NCBI GenBank assembly: GCA_033558025.1
Contig: JAUCEF010000007.1
Span: forward strand, 5,084,001 to 5,148,000
Length of the DNA stretch: 64,000 nt
Direction: 5' to 3'
Source: Phytophthora sp. 'mugwort'
Lineage: Eukaryota > Oomycota > Peronosporomycetes > Peronosporales > Peronosporaceae
Every line of letters starts with the position of its first letter. Position 1 is the stretch's first letter. Shown in pieces: positions 1-9,828 of the stretch. Both the position numbers and the translations under genes were made by a program. The notes under the pieces are model-generated. The model was not told the origin of the DNA, ran no database searches, and was given only the letters and a program-made list of their open reading frames with translations.

Positions 1-1207
1 AACGGAACTTACCTTGGCGAGTGGCAAGATCCTAGTGTCTAGTACGACTAAATCCCAACATTAATCACGTTTAAGTTTCCTCTTCCATTCTTGTCAGAGT
101 ACTCCTTTTGTTTATCCTGTGCCGCTGCCATGACATCACGGACACGGCTGATTACGTTCAGCCTGATGTCTATAAAAGACTCCACTTGTTTCCGCAAGGA
201 AACCGGTCTCATGTCCGAGACCTGGGAGGAAAGCGCTTTCCGAGTCTCTCCTCCACTTAGAACTGAAGACGGGGCGGTGCCTCGCAAAGTAAGCGGCACC
301 CGGGGTGACGTAAGCCATTCAGATAGAACGGGGCATACCCGGTCGATGCGTGAACCGCATTGTTGAGTGCAAACTCAACTACTGGCAGGCGTTCTGACCA
401 AGTGCGAGGAGCCTCCGCACAGACACTGCGTAGAGTGTCCTCAAACACTCGGTTGACACGCTCCGTCTGCCCATCCGTCTGAGGATGATCGGCAGTGGAC
501 ATGTGCATCCTTGTTCCAAGTAGTTGGAACAGCGTTCGCCAGAATGCAACGGTAAACCGCGGTCATGATCCGAGCCAAATGTCTCCGGCAGACCATGATG
601 GCGGAAACGTCATCCAGGAAAAGCTTCGCAGCCTGTTCCCCGGTCACTGTGTCTTTAACCGGAGCAAGATGCACCATCTTGCTCAGACGGCACACGAACG
701 CCAAGATGCCGGTGTTCCCGTGGCCGTCGGCTGGAAGTCCGAAGATGAAATCCTGACTCATCGACTTCCAGCAGCCCCTGGAACGGGCAGGCTGCGCAAG
801 GGAGCCGAGGCGTGCGCGGCGGGTGTCACCCGCTTACATGTTTCTCATGTCTTCACGTAATGTGCGACCCACTTGTACATGTGGGCCCACCAAAAATACT
901 GGGAGACCGATTGGAAGGTCTTCTCGCGGTACAAGACCGCCGGACGGCGCATCGTACGCCTCCTGTAGGATGTCAAATTTGAGATCCTCGTCGCGTGGAA
1001 CGACTACCCGAGGGGTTCGTGGGGCTCCACTCGATAGTAGAGTAGGCCATCAGCCCACTCGTATCGATGGAGCGGGGCCCTTTGACGTAGTATGAGCCAC
1101 TCGGCCTTGGCTTCCTTGCCAGCGACCAGGAAACGCACCAGTGGTGCCAGGGCTTCGTCACCCCGATACGCCATGCGTATCTGATCGTATAGACGGTCGT
1201 GGCGCAA
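1..1207 (-). pseudogene. Ty3/Gypsy integrase remnant, cut by window edge
   Basis: Integrase region of a Ty3/Gypsy polyprotein, which would splice element cDNA into host DNA. Reading leftward there is a tether segment (1207-1004), a core piece (761-441) and the end of the catalytic core (508-257), where HPQTDGQTERVNR carries the expected catalytic Glu. A C-terminal piece (299-48) runs toward the window edge. Frames change between the pieces and a stop interrupts the core, so it cannot make one protein. The zinc-binding H2C2 region is not clearly legible. It continues the RT/RNase H remnant to its right in the same orientation. The element's 3' end and LTR lie outside the window. Confidence 0.85.
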
Positions 1208-1208
1208 T

Positions 1209-2519
1209 TTATGTTCTCCAGCTCATAGTCCGGCCTGCGTGACAACTCATCGGCAAGCACGTTGAATTTGCCAGGCTTGTACTCGACACGGAAGTTATAG
1301 TCCGCGAAGAACGACAGCCACTTCGCCATCCGTTGCGACAAATGGGGCGAATTCGTCGCCCCCCGTAAGGTGCGTGTTTTGTGTATATCACAAAGGGCTG
1401 AGAGCCCAGGAGGTGCACCCGGAACTTGACAAGGGCGTACTTCATGGCAAGCAGCTCCTTGTCATGAACGGGGTAGTTCCGTTCGGCAGCCTTGAGCTGC
1501 CTGGACTGAAACGAGATCACTCGTTCACGTCCTGCTGCATTGTCCTGCAGCAACGAACATCCGATTGCATAATCGGATGCACACAGAAGACGCTGAAGGC
1601 CTTCGTCTCGTCCGGCAGAGACAAGACAGGCGCCTTCTGAAGGCTTCCTCTGACGTTGCCAAAGGCGTCTTGGTGCTCACACCCCCAGTGCCAGTCGGTA
1701 TCCTTCTTTAGAAGATCCGACAAGGGTCTATCCAGGCCCGCGTACCCTTCGCTGTCTTATGGAGGTAGTTGTCTAAGCCCAGCCACTCCCTCAGGTCCTT
1801 CTGGGGCCTTGGCATTGGCCAAGCCGAAATGGCTTTGACCTTCTCCATGTCGGCTCCAACGCCGACGTTGCTAACGAAGCAACCGAGAACTTTGATCTCT
1901 TGCGCCGCGAAGACACACTTGTCGATGTTGGCATAGAGCTTCTTCGCTCTCATGATCTCCAACACTCGACAGAGGTGCTCCAAATGCACCTTCACAGCCG
2001 TCTTGCCTCCCTTGGCACGGCTATGGACGAAGATGTCGTCGAAGTACGACTGTGCGTACGCACGCAGTGGCCTAAACAACTTCGTGACCAGGCGATTGAA
2101 CGTCGCCGGGGCATTAGTCAGGCCCTGTGGCATCACCAGCCACTCCCAGAGCATACCGCTCGGGGTGCTCAGTGCGGTGAGCGGGATGTCGCTCTCGCGC
2201 ATCAGGATCTGGTAGTATCCATCCACCGGATTCAGGACCTGTATAACTCGCACCCGGCCATGCTGTTTAACAACACATCCTTTCGCGGGATGGGTGTCTG
2301 GGCCGGCATCGTTGCGCTGTTCAGCTTATTGAAGCATGAACCAGACGCCACTTCCCGTTCGGCTTCCAAACACAGAAGGTTGGCGTCGAGTGCGGGGATT
2401 TCGATTCCCGCACTATGCCTGCCTTAGCCTTTATGGCGAAGCAGGCATCAATGACCTCGTACTGCTATCGAGGCAGTGGCCATCGTCTAATGACACAGTA
2501 CTTTGTGCCCGGCACGAGA
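1209..2519 (-). pseudogene. Ty3/Gypsy reverse transcriptase and RNase H remnant
   Basis: Polymerase part of the same element. The RT frame (2253-1708) shows the palm segment MPQGLTNAPATFNRL and the active-site box YFDDIF near 2046-2032, followed by the thumb. The RNase H part (1553-1209) shows the VHDKELLAMKYAL segment typical of Ty3 RT/RNase H junctions. At least one frame change separates RT from RNase H, and a stop-laden stretch lies upstream of 2253, so the element is defective. The YxDD-type box itself is kept. It is followed by integrase, the usual Ty3 order. Confidence 0.88.
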
Positions 2520-3186
2520 TTAATCTCGTGCCTGATTCCACGGTCCAGTGGGAGTTGAGACGGCGGATCCTTGGACACCACGTCCTCGAACTCCTTCATC
2601 AAAGGATACACTGGATCCTTTCGGTTTCTTGAGAATCTCAGAGCCTAAGCGCGAGGCACGCTGGGAGGAGAATGCCTCCAGGACGCCCTCGTCCATAACC
2701 GAGGAGGAATTCAATTCCTCTGGAGTGGGCTCTTGCTTCAAGAGTACCACCTCCGCGATTTCTCCTGCCTTCAGGTCGGCCAGGCATCTGTCGGCGTCAA
2801 CTCTTCGAGGTTCAGGAGCTCTGACATCTCTGACGGCGACTCTAGCTGGATGCCGCCTGCCTTGACCCGATGGCCGGTCTCGCCGTCGAGGATGTGATAA
2901 CACCCTTCGCCTGGCCGCGTCGGAAGAACCCGGGCCCTGGGTTCCGAGTCGCTTGAAGCGACTCCAGTCTGAAATGACTTCAGACTCGACTTGCGGTGTC
3001 GATTATTGCGTCAACGGCGACCGTGACGTGGTACTTCGTTACCCACGTCTGTAGACGTCTCGTTGACGACGTCCAAAGCCTGTAGGGCTTCGTATGGAAC
3101 ATGATTACCACACAAGAAGTGAATTCCGCCACTTCTTCTTCAGTTATGGTCTGGGCGACCTGCCTTGCGCAGCTTGGCGTCGTCAA
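2520..3186 (-). pseudogene. Ty3/Gypsy protease-RT linker remnant
   Basis: Open stretches at 3186-2980 and 2903-2520 precede the RT. The first contains MFHTKP followed by a WVTKYHV segment. A similar MFHTKP...WVTTFHT arrangement is readable on the + strand at about 4816-4900, in the other half of this locus. The second is acidic and Ser/Pro-rich, as the non-catalytic region between protease and RT often is. No catalytic motif is visible. The piece ends abruptly near 3186, where a + strand gag begins. Confidence 0.6.
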
Positions 3187-4104
3187 CGCAAGTTGAGCAG
3201 GTCAAACGCGTGACCGCGTTCGACATGTATGAGCGAGGGCTCATCGAACACATTCGGAGCAACCTGCAAGTTCCGGCCGCAGAGCCGAAACCGGTCTACC
3301 CCAAGCCGTTAAGACTGAAGGCAAACCCTTATGAAGGGAAGGAAGGTGAAAACCTTCACTGCTGGGTACGAGAAGTAGAGCTTGCAATGGGTGCGGCTCT
3401 CATCTCCTCGGAGCACCTCCGAGTGGCTTTCGCCCTTTTCAACCTTAGCGGGCGTGCTAAGAGTTGGGCTTATACGCGGGAAGCGACAACGCCTGGATGC
3501 TTCGCATCCTGGGCTCAGCTGTGTGAACATCTTAGAGCCGCGTTCCTCCCGGTGAACTATGACTACCGCCAGTGGTCACGCTTCCTGTCATGTAAACAGG
3601 GAAGACGTGAGCTGCACGAGTACATCCAGGAGATGCGGGAGCTCGCCGCATCTCTCGTGGGAAACCCACTCCATGAACACATTAAAGTGACGGTGTTCAG
3701 GGGACAGCCTAAGAGTAGGCCCAGCCCGCACCCAGCTATTTCGGGTGCAGGCCAATACGCTGGAAGAGGCGATCCAAGTCGCCATCCAAGAGGAGTACAG
3801 CCACTGCCAGTCACGCATGCCGGCGGCGACGTGGCCAGGGGCAGCGACACCAAGTCGCGGGGCCCCAAGCGGGCCAGTTCCCATGGAACTTGGGCTCGCC
3901 GAGCAGCACGATATTCGATGCTATAGCTGTGGTAAGCTAGGGCACATGGCATGTGCCTGTCCTGCGGGGGGACAACGAAAGCGTTTCCTTCCAAGCCCAT
4001 CGCGCTCAAGGGTCGCTGGTAAAGGCCGCGACCCCACGGGCAGGGGAACGAAGGACACCAGTAGCGGCGGGATGCCCTACTGGGGAAGATCTAAGTCTTC
4101 ATGA
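3165..4104 (+). pseudogene. Ty3/Gypsy gag (capsid and zinc knuckle) remnant
   Basis: Gag-like sequence in opposite orientation to the pol remnant on its left. The first frame (to about 3730) has a retrotransposon-gag-type helical segment, including WVREVELAMG, FNLSGRAKSWAY and FLSCKQG motifs. The second frame (3745-4104) ends with the zinc knuckle CYSCGKLGHMACACP (CX2CX4HX4C), which would bind element RNA. A frameshift near 3730 separates the two. No ATG opens the first frame, so its start is unknown, and it probably begins at the rearrangement point near 3186. Codon use and family resemble the neighbouring Ty3 pol, but the strand differs. Confidence 0.82.
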
Positions 4105-4980
4105 GCGTTGCGCGGGTGGCGCGCACCATCGAGACTTAGCCCCTGTGAGTCTTTGCACTCTCGAATCGAAGAAGGGCAGCGATGGGCTGCTAGTAGTACA
4201 CGTAAGTGTACGGGGACATGCCCATCCCTTCCGAGTCTTGATAGACTCCGGTGCGTCGAAGAAATTCGCACGCCGCCAGACTGTTGCGGAGAACAGCAAC
4301 AAGTTGGCCAATGCTTTTCGAGAAAGCAAAGGTAACGGGACAGTGTCAGTACAACTGGCCTGCGCAACGGTGATTACCGTTCCCAAGATCCATGTGGATT
4401 TAGCTGTAAAGTTCGAGGACTTCGACAGCATGGAGCGTTTACTGTCCTAGAGATGGACAAGTATGACTTAATCCCGGGCATGCCCTGGCTCGAGAAGCAT
4501 GATCCTGGATAGATTGACGAAACAAAGCCATCGGGGCCAGCCGCCCCGCAGTTACTGGCAAAGCATTGGTGGGTCATGTTCCCACCGCTGCCAGGCGTCC
4601 GAAAGGGGCGCCGGGATGCAGGAGCATCCAGCGAATTTTTGGGAGCCACCGACGTATTGAGCGACTCCTTAGAAGCGGTGGCAGCAGAAGCTGCATCTGG
4701 TTGAGTGTGGCAGTCCGTACAGGATAGCCCTCGACCCCCGCCGGAATCTGGATTGGCGGCCAAGGCTTCAAGAGTGGCAGTACCGGGTGGCACTGACCAG
4801 GTGGGTAACCATGTTCCACACCAAGCCACCCAAACAGAAACTGGCGAGGAAGGTGCAGAACGCGCTTCCTGTGTGGGTAACCACGTTTCATACCATCCAT
4901 ACCAAAGATGCCAGTCATCTTACGAACGGACTCGAACTGTGAATCGTATAGATGAGGAAACTTGTTCCGGTCCATGTTGC
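4105..4980 (+). pseudogene. Ty3/Gypsy aspartic protease and linker remnant
   Basis: Continuation of the gag remnant. The frame ending at 4450 carries the retropepsin active-site box VLIDSGASKKF, the aspartic protease that would cut the polyprotein. A shifted frame just after it reads MDKYDL followed by GMPWLEKHD, the usual protease C terminus. The linker to 4980 contains a second MFHTKP segment in the frame starting near 4816, homologous to that on the - strand at about 3110. No RT follows on this strand: the coding signal stops at about 4980 and LTR-like DNA begins. This half is therefore internally deleted or rearranged. Confidence 0.75.
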
Positions 4981-5043
4981 TAGGACCCAGTGGTTTCAGG
5001 TAGTAACCCGCGTAGGCGTGGATTGACTACAAGTGCTACCAAG

Positions 5044-5776
5044 TGTGACCGGGCACACAACACCTTGCGCACAGGAAGTGTGACTTCCGGACAGTATACA
5101 AACTCTCAGTGAACGGCAGTTCACTTGTCCCTGGCCTGTGGGACTGTTACCGAAATTACGTAGAATTAAGACTGAGTATATCTATCTATAGGTGACCCCT
5201 TTTAATGCGTCCACATACTAACTATTAGTCACCTATAAAGTACCCTAGATGTTATCCTATTGAGTGGCTCTGAGGTCTTTGCACCATATCTGTGGTACCT
5301 TTCCATGAGTCATTACCGTCGACATCATAGTGATGTTTAGCTACATTACTTAGTGTACTTGGGTATACCTGCTCTGAAGAGTGACTTGGCACTCTTCATG
5401 TAACCCCGTTACATCAACGCTGTAGGTTTTGGCGCCGATGCTCGGGTTCAACGTCTACGCTGAAGGTTTTGGCGACGATGCTCAGGTCTAACATCTTCGA
5501 TTTTGCCAAGAGCTAAGATACTTGTTGCTACCTGACTGGTACTTTATGCGACGAGGCAATTTTTCCCGACTGGTACCGACTAACCCGACTGGTGAAGAGC
5601 CAGTGTGAAAAGTAAACATGAAGAGCCCGTATAGCTGGATACTGATTTTGCTTCATCGCTGGGAGTTTTTGCGAAAGCCAAAACAAACGTTGTGTCAGTG
5701 TGGATTAACGGGATTTCTATTAAGTCTTTACAGGCAGAGTTGAAAGTACCGGTACCTGAGATACATCATTTTTTTC
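5044..5776 (+). repeat. Probable LTR or LTR-proximal noncoding DNA
   Basis: This noncoding block directly follows the gag-protease remnant and starts with TGTGACCGGGCAC, a TG start expected of an LTR. No coding frame is convincing. It contains an imperfect 40-bp direct duplication (5412-5487). The matching second LTR was not identified, so the LTR call rests on position and the first bases only. Confidence 0.3.
5412..5487. repeat. Imperfect 40-bp tandem repeat
   Basis: Two adjacent copies (5412-5447 and 5452-5487, offset 40) share the core GGTTTTGGCG, then a GATGCTC block, with a few substitutions. They lie inside the LTR-like block. Confidence 0.75.
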
Positions 5777-5799
5777 TTGTCCAGTTTGCCCAAGGGGGG

Positions 5800-6300
5800 A
5801 GCCCCTGTGAACATTCGAATGCTAATAGTACTTACATGCCGCAGTTGTAATTATCTAGCTGTGTCCCCAACTCCGCCTCGTAGGTTTGAATTTCGTATAC
5901 GCTTGGCGGTTTCTCGGGACAGAACTGGAATCAATGCTTGCACTGCTACATGTAGTCGAACACCAAGTAGATAACTGGATTGCATTGAGTGGTATAGAAA
6001 CAATGCGTCGAGTTGCAAATTGACCACCACTGCACACCAGTGGTTGATCCGCAGCATATTGGGACCAAGATTAGTTCATCTGAGACGCCTGCTACGATCT
6101 TCTCAACTTCTTCAATGTCCATATAGCATTCCGTCGACAACTGATCCAAATACAGATGTACTGATTCGAATAACCCGTGTATTCGCGGAAAAAAGCTTGG
6201 TCATAATCATGTTCATTGCTGCATCCTTGAGAGTTCCTCTAGCAGCCACGTCAAGAATAGAAACCTAAAGATACATCATCACAGTGATTAATATGAGTTC
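5800..6300 (-). pseudogene. Ulp1-like (C48) cysteine protease remnant of a MULE
   Basis: Broken SUMO-protease-like domain downstream of a MULE/SWIM transposase remnant on the same strand. Frames alternate between 6290 and 5850. One reads VAARGTLKDAA and another PICCGS, then HWCAVVVNLQ, the region of the catalytic His. This is followed by LFLYHSM, where the family normally has an Asp (Y-D-S). That position is His here, so the triad is lost. No Q-D-x-x-C-G block is visible to the left. C48 proteases are common cargo of MULEs in eukaryotes. It is dead by frameshifts and by the substituted acid residue. Confidence 0.6.
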
Positions 6301-7003
6301 AAAAAATGTGAAAACTCGTGGTGGTTTTACCTCTTTTGACAGTAACGGTATGTGCTTGATTTTCTCGAGTATAGAGGCGCCTTCTACTACTGGAAGCCAT
6401 CGATCGATTGACAGTGAGAGAACTCAATTGTTTGCGCCCAGATAGTTTTCGCCACCACGTCAACAGCTTTTAATGCTTTGTGAAACTTTGCCATGAGATT
6501 CAGCGTTTTGGTATCGAGCATGCCGACAGCCGCAATCTTTACTGCAAAATCTTGTTCAGCTAACCCTTGTGTTTTCGTTGAAGTGACGTAACCTTTTTGA
6601 AGCTTTTTTGCAGCATGTCCCGAGAAAACACTCTACTTATTTTCGTCAACTTAAGATTTGCTCGGCGGTAATTTTTCAATTCGATGTGCGATCGGAGCCT
6701 TTGATTTCTTCTCACACGTGAACATGGAAATTTGGATAATTTCTCTGACGAAGAGGCGAAAGTTGGTTATGAGGCCAGTAGGTCGTTCATCAGTGAGAGG
6801 TTATGATTCATGTGATGCATGTTGGAATCATCTCTGACCATGCGAATCGACAGGTTCTGCTTCGCCTTTTTCGTTAAGCTTTTTTGCTTGGGTCTTTCAC
6901 GAGCTCGGACAGGAGCAGAAATTTCATAGTTGATATCACTAAAGTCAGCTTGAAATACTTCCAGGTCACCACCAACCTGAGAAACTGCACTTAATGCCTG
7001 GTT

Positions 7004-7066
7004 GGGTTCCGTCGGGTGCAGTTCGGGCTCAGCTGGGTGCAGTTCGGGTTCAGTCGGGTGCTGGTC
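7004..7066. repeat. 21-bp tandem repeat encoding a PTEPELH linker
   Basis: Three adjacent 21-bp units (starting at 7004, 7025 and 7046) encode on the - strand a seven-residue unit of the type P-T/A-E-P-E-L-H. They form a low-complexity linker in the MULE remnant between the SWIM region and the basic tail. Confidence 0.8.
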
Positions 7067-7534
7067 GACCTTAGTTGGTTGGAGTCCGGGTTCAGTAGGG
7101 TCTGGTCGGACTGTCAGGCTCATGGAGGTCGGGAAGTTCCGGCTCAGCCGATGCCTCGTCACGCTCGGCTGTGGATTGGGGGAGATGAACAGGCTTTTCA
7201 GCAGTGTGGAGTAGACGTCCAATCTCCGAAAATTTCTTCTGCTTAAATAGACCAACCACGGAAGTCAACGCCTCCATCGCAACTCCGTACTCACGCATAA
7301 CAAGTGCACTCATAGTATCAGAGATTGTGCCTTCAATTTGGTTTGCCTCTGTACTTACGATTAGAATGCCATGGAGCCTTTCCCGAATCAGGGTGCACGA
7401 TAGGCGCCACACGGAAAGGTCTAGCTTTGATTTCATGTACCGAGAATGACGACCTCAATGAAGACAATAGCCACCTCGGATTCGGGAGCTGGGTTGGGAC
7501 GACAGTCTCCAACAACAGTGACTTTCGCAAGCAG

Positions 7535-7612
7535 AATTGGCAGTGTTAATGCCTATTTATGACGACACACCTTTTGCCCTGTCGTCATAAATAGGCATGA
7601 ACACTGCCAATT
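7535..7612. repeat. Near-perfect 33-nt inverted repeat (hairpin) in the SWIM finger
   Basis: Arms 7535-7567 and 7580-7612 are reverse complements with one mismatch, separated by 12 nt. The right arm, read on the - strand, is the SWIM finger coding sequence (NWQCSCLFMTT). The left arm is its inverted copy. The inner 9 nt (ATGACGACA and TGTCGTCAT) encode M-T-T and C-R-H, which are natural SWIM residues, so a short native palindrome appears to have been extended. Confidence 0.93.
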
Positions 7613-8507
7613 TTTCTTCGCGATTGAATATTCTTGGTTAGGTTCATCCAGTTCATCGTCATCATTGAGTGTGCTTTTCATGAAGTATACATACCCGAGG
7701 CATTCCCTCTAAACTGGTAGAATGCACGCCCTAGAGCATACACGTACTGTCCATAAATTAATTCACATGCGTGCTCACTCGAAAGCTTTGATACATACTG
7801 CATTTCAGCATCATAGTTGGCGTGATGCACCACAGACACCTTAACGATTTTATCCATGAAAAGTTGTTCTACCCGAACCTGATAATACATCAGGGATGCA
7901 ACGCACCCATCCAAACACATGTAAGAATTGACAACGTCCTTTATTTGCTTCCAAGAGGCCTCGAGTCGGTTTTTAATATTTTTTCCAAGCGTCACTGCAT
8001 TCTGCCGCTTGTAAGCGCACCAGTGCTGGTTCTCGTAGGGATCGTCGCTGCGGCTGGATAGATCAGAGAGTTCAGCAGAGCTAGACGTTGTACCAAGAGT
8101 GAAATCGCTGACATAGCTCACACTCAAGCTGTAGTCGACATCAGCCTCATCTTCGACTCCTCCTGCATCCTCTTCGTTACCGAGAGGGCTCATATGGAGA
8201 CGCTTCCGGATCGTGGAGAACATGCTTGGTAATTCTGGTCGTCTGTCCTAAATTGCGCACCCGCGAATAAATCGAAATGAGTAGTTTTCACGCCAGGTAT
8301 ACCTGTATACGCTGTCTGAATGCAGAAGAGGTTAGGTGAGCACTTGGGTAGTGTCCGTGCTTTAACACACCTCTTCTGTCGGGGTTTCTAACCACTCTCA
8401 AGAGCTTAACGCTGACGACCGTGAAAATGTGCCATTTTTCTGGCACACCAGTCCGTGAATATTCCAGTTAGTTATATTTTGGTCCGAGAGGACTATCCGT
8501 TAACATA

Positions 8508-8762
8508 CAGTAGAACGGTCCCTAAAGGGATTAAAGAATACAAATTAGCTTTATTAACTCGAAATTTTGAGTTTGGTGATATTTTCTGAATTAAGCTTAT
8601 CGTCTGCCAAAATTGCTTTAACCAATCAGAACCTCCCAAAGAACTTTCGAATCATAGGTAGCAAATGAAGTGTGCTGTGTGATCATAAATTATGTCATAA
8701 TATATTATAGTACTCTATCATTTTCAAATTAAGGGGGATTGTGTACTGTAGAGGTTTCACTG
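8508..8762. mobile_element. MITE candidate, pogo/Tc1-like ends
   Basis: AT-rich 255-bp noncoding block starting CAGTAGAAC and ending GGTTTCACTG (CAGTGAAACC when reversed), flanked on both sides by TA. A CAGT...ACTG outline with TA target duplication is typical of Tc1/mariner-pogo MITEs. Beyond about the first 10 bp the ends diverge, so it is old or the match is partly chance. Confidence 0.45.
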
Positions 8763-9828
8763 TAACCTATACAATATGCCGCCGTGCTCTGCATAGATGC
8801 TTGAAGATAATAATGCGTCTATGTCAAAACTCTAGTTATACCATTATGGACGTTATCATATGTTATTACTTCTTTTTTTAGGCATATTATTAATGTACTT
8901 CTGTAATATGCAATAATTCGTCCCGCTAAATCAATCTCCTCCAATTCCCCAACGGGGTATAATTTATTGAGTTATGAGATAGTGGCTGTCTTCACCGAGT
9001 TCCAACGGAGGAGAGCGGTTGCGAGCGCGTAGCCATAGCAGACCGCGCGGGGTGTCCGCGACGCACGGCCGCTCGGTATTTGCGGAAGCGGGCCCAGCGC
9101 CGAGCTTTCCAGCGAGCTGGGCACTGTAGCATGCCAAACTAACATCGGTCCGCGGGAGGGATAGGGGTAAAGTGAGATGGGAGACCTCTAATACAAAAGT
9201 AAGTTTAAACAAAAAGTGTGACGTCGCGAAAGCAGCCTCTGTCACTTACGAGCGCGAAGGAGTCGCACTGCTCAGTAGCAGTAAAATACAGAAGCCGCCC
9301 GTACGAATCGTGCAGCAAGTGCGTGAATCGAAGTGTCACTTCCAGGCAGAGCCGACGTAGTGCCACCTTCTAGAGTAGTAGAGCCACTGTCGAGCCTCTA
9401 CGGACTAGCGAGTGCAGTGCCGCAATGGCTGCCCTAACACGCGAGCGCCCATCTGAGCGGACAAAATTAAGGTGAGAAATTGCGGGTGCAGAATTCGCTG
9501 GTGAAATTCCTCAACGGCGCTGCGAACGCTTGACAAACAAGAAAAAATGAAGACTGCAATGCTTCAACCCCAGTCATCCCACTGAAATTCCCAGCATGAA
9601 CCACGGCATGAAATTCAGAATTTCACTTGCACCACAAGAGTGGGCATTACCGCGTGAGTGCCCGCTCTCGTTGACTCCCGCCGGCGCTATGCACGACCCG
9701 ATGGTGGAGTCCACGGTCCGGCCCTTCAGCGTGCCTGTCCACTCGCGCTTGCGTTCCGCATATTGGCGCAGACCATTCACCAATTTGCCGCCAGCACACA
9801 AATACACGTACGAACTTCTAACCCTGTC
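8763..9828. other. Intergenic region upstream of the elicitin
   Basis: No supported gene. The first 170 bp are AT-rich. From about 8990 to 9480 the base composition rises and short frames are open on both strands, but none carries a recognisable motif. A decayed repeat is possible. No clear oomycete initiator or TATA element was found just upstream of the ATG at 9829. Confidence 0.5.

Larger units (their letters stand above)
6480..8223 (-). pseudogene. MULE transposase C-terminal half with SWIM finger, broken
   Basis: Decayed Mutator-like transposase. The right frame (8223-7678) has NRLEASWKQIKDVV and LMYYQVRVEQLFMDK, typical of the region after the catalytic core in oomycete SWIM-type MULEs. 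The next frame carries the SWIM zinc finger WQCSCLFMTT...CRH (CxCxnCxH), but it is disrupted by a 78-bp quasi-palindrome (7535-7612). The conserved tail resumes in another frame (7530-7333: PTQLPNPRWLLSSLR, then VAPIVHPDS) and again at 7436-7092. A Pro-Thr-Glu-Pro linker and a basic tail end at 6767. The catalytic core is missing on the right. Together with the Ulp1 remnant to the left, this is one degenerate transposon. Confidence 0.72.

Noticed and set aside
7004..7066. Possible CRISPR-like or regulatory short repeat
   Set aside because: Three 21-bp units without spacers; they encode a coding linker.
8294..8305. Perfect palindrome CAGGTATACCTG
   Set aside because: 12 bp is expected by chance at this scale and no linked feature was seen.
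9658..9828. N-terminal extension of the elicitin frame
   Set aside because: The signal peptide begins at the ATG at 9829; the upstream stretch has no targeting feature.
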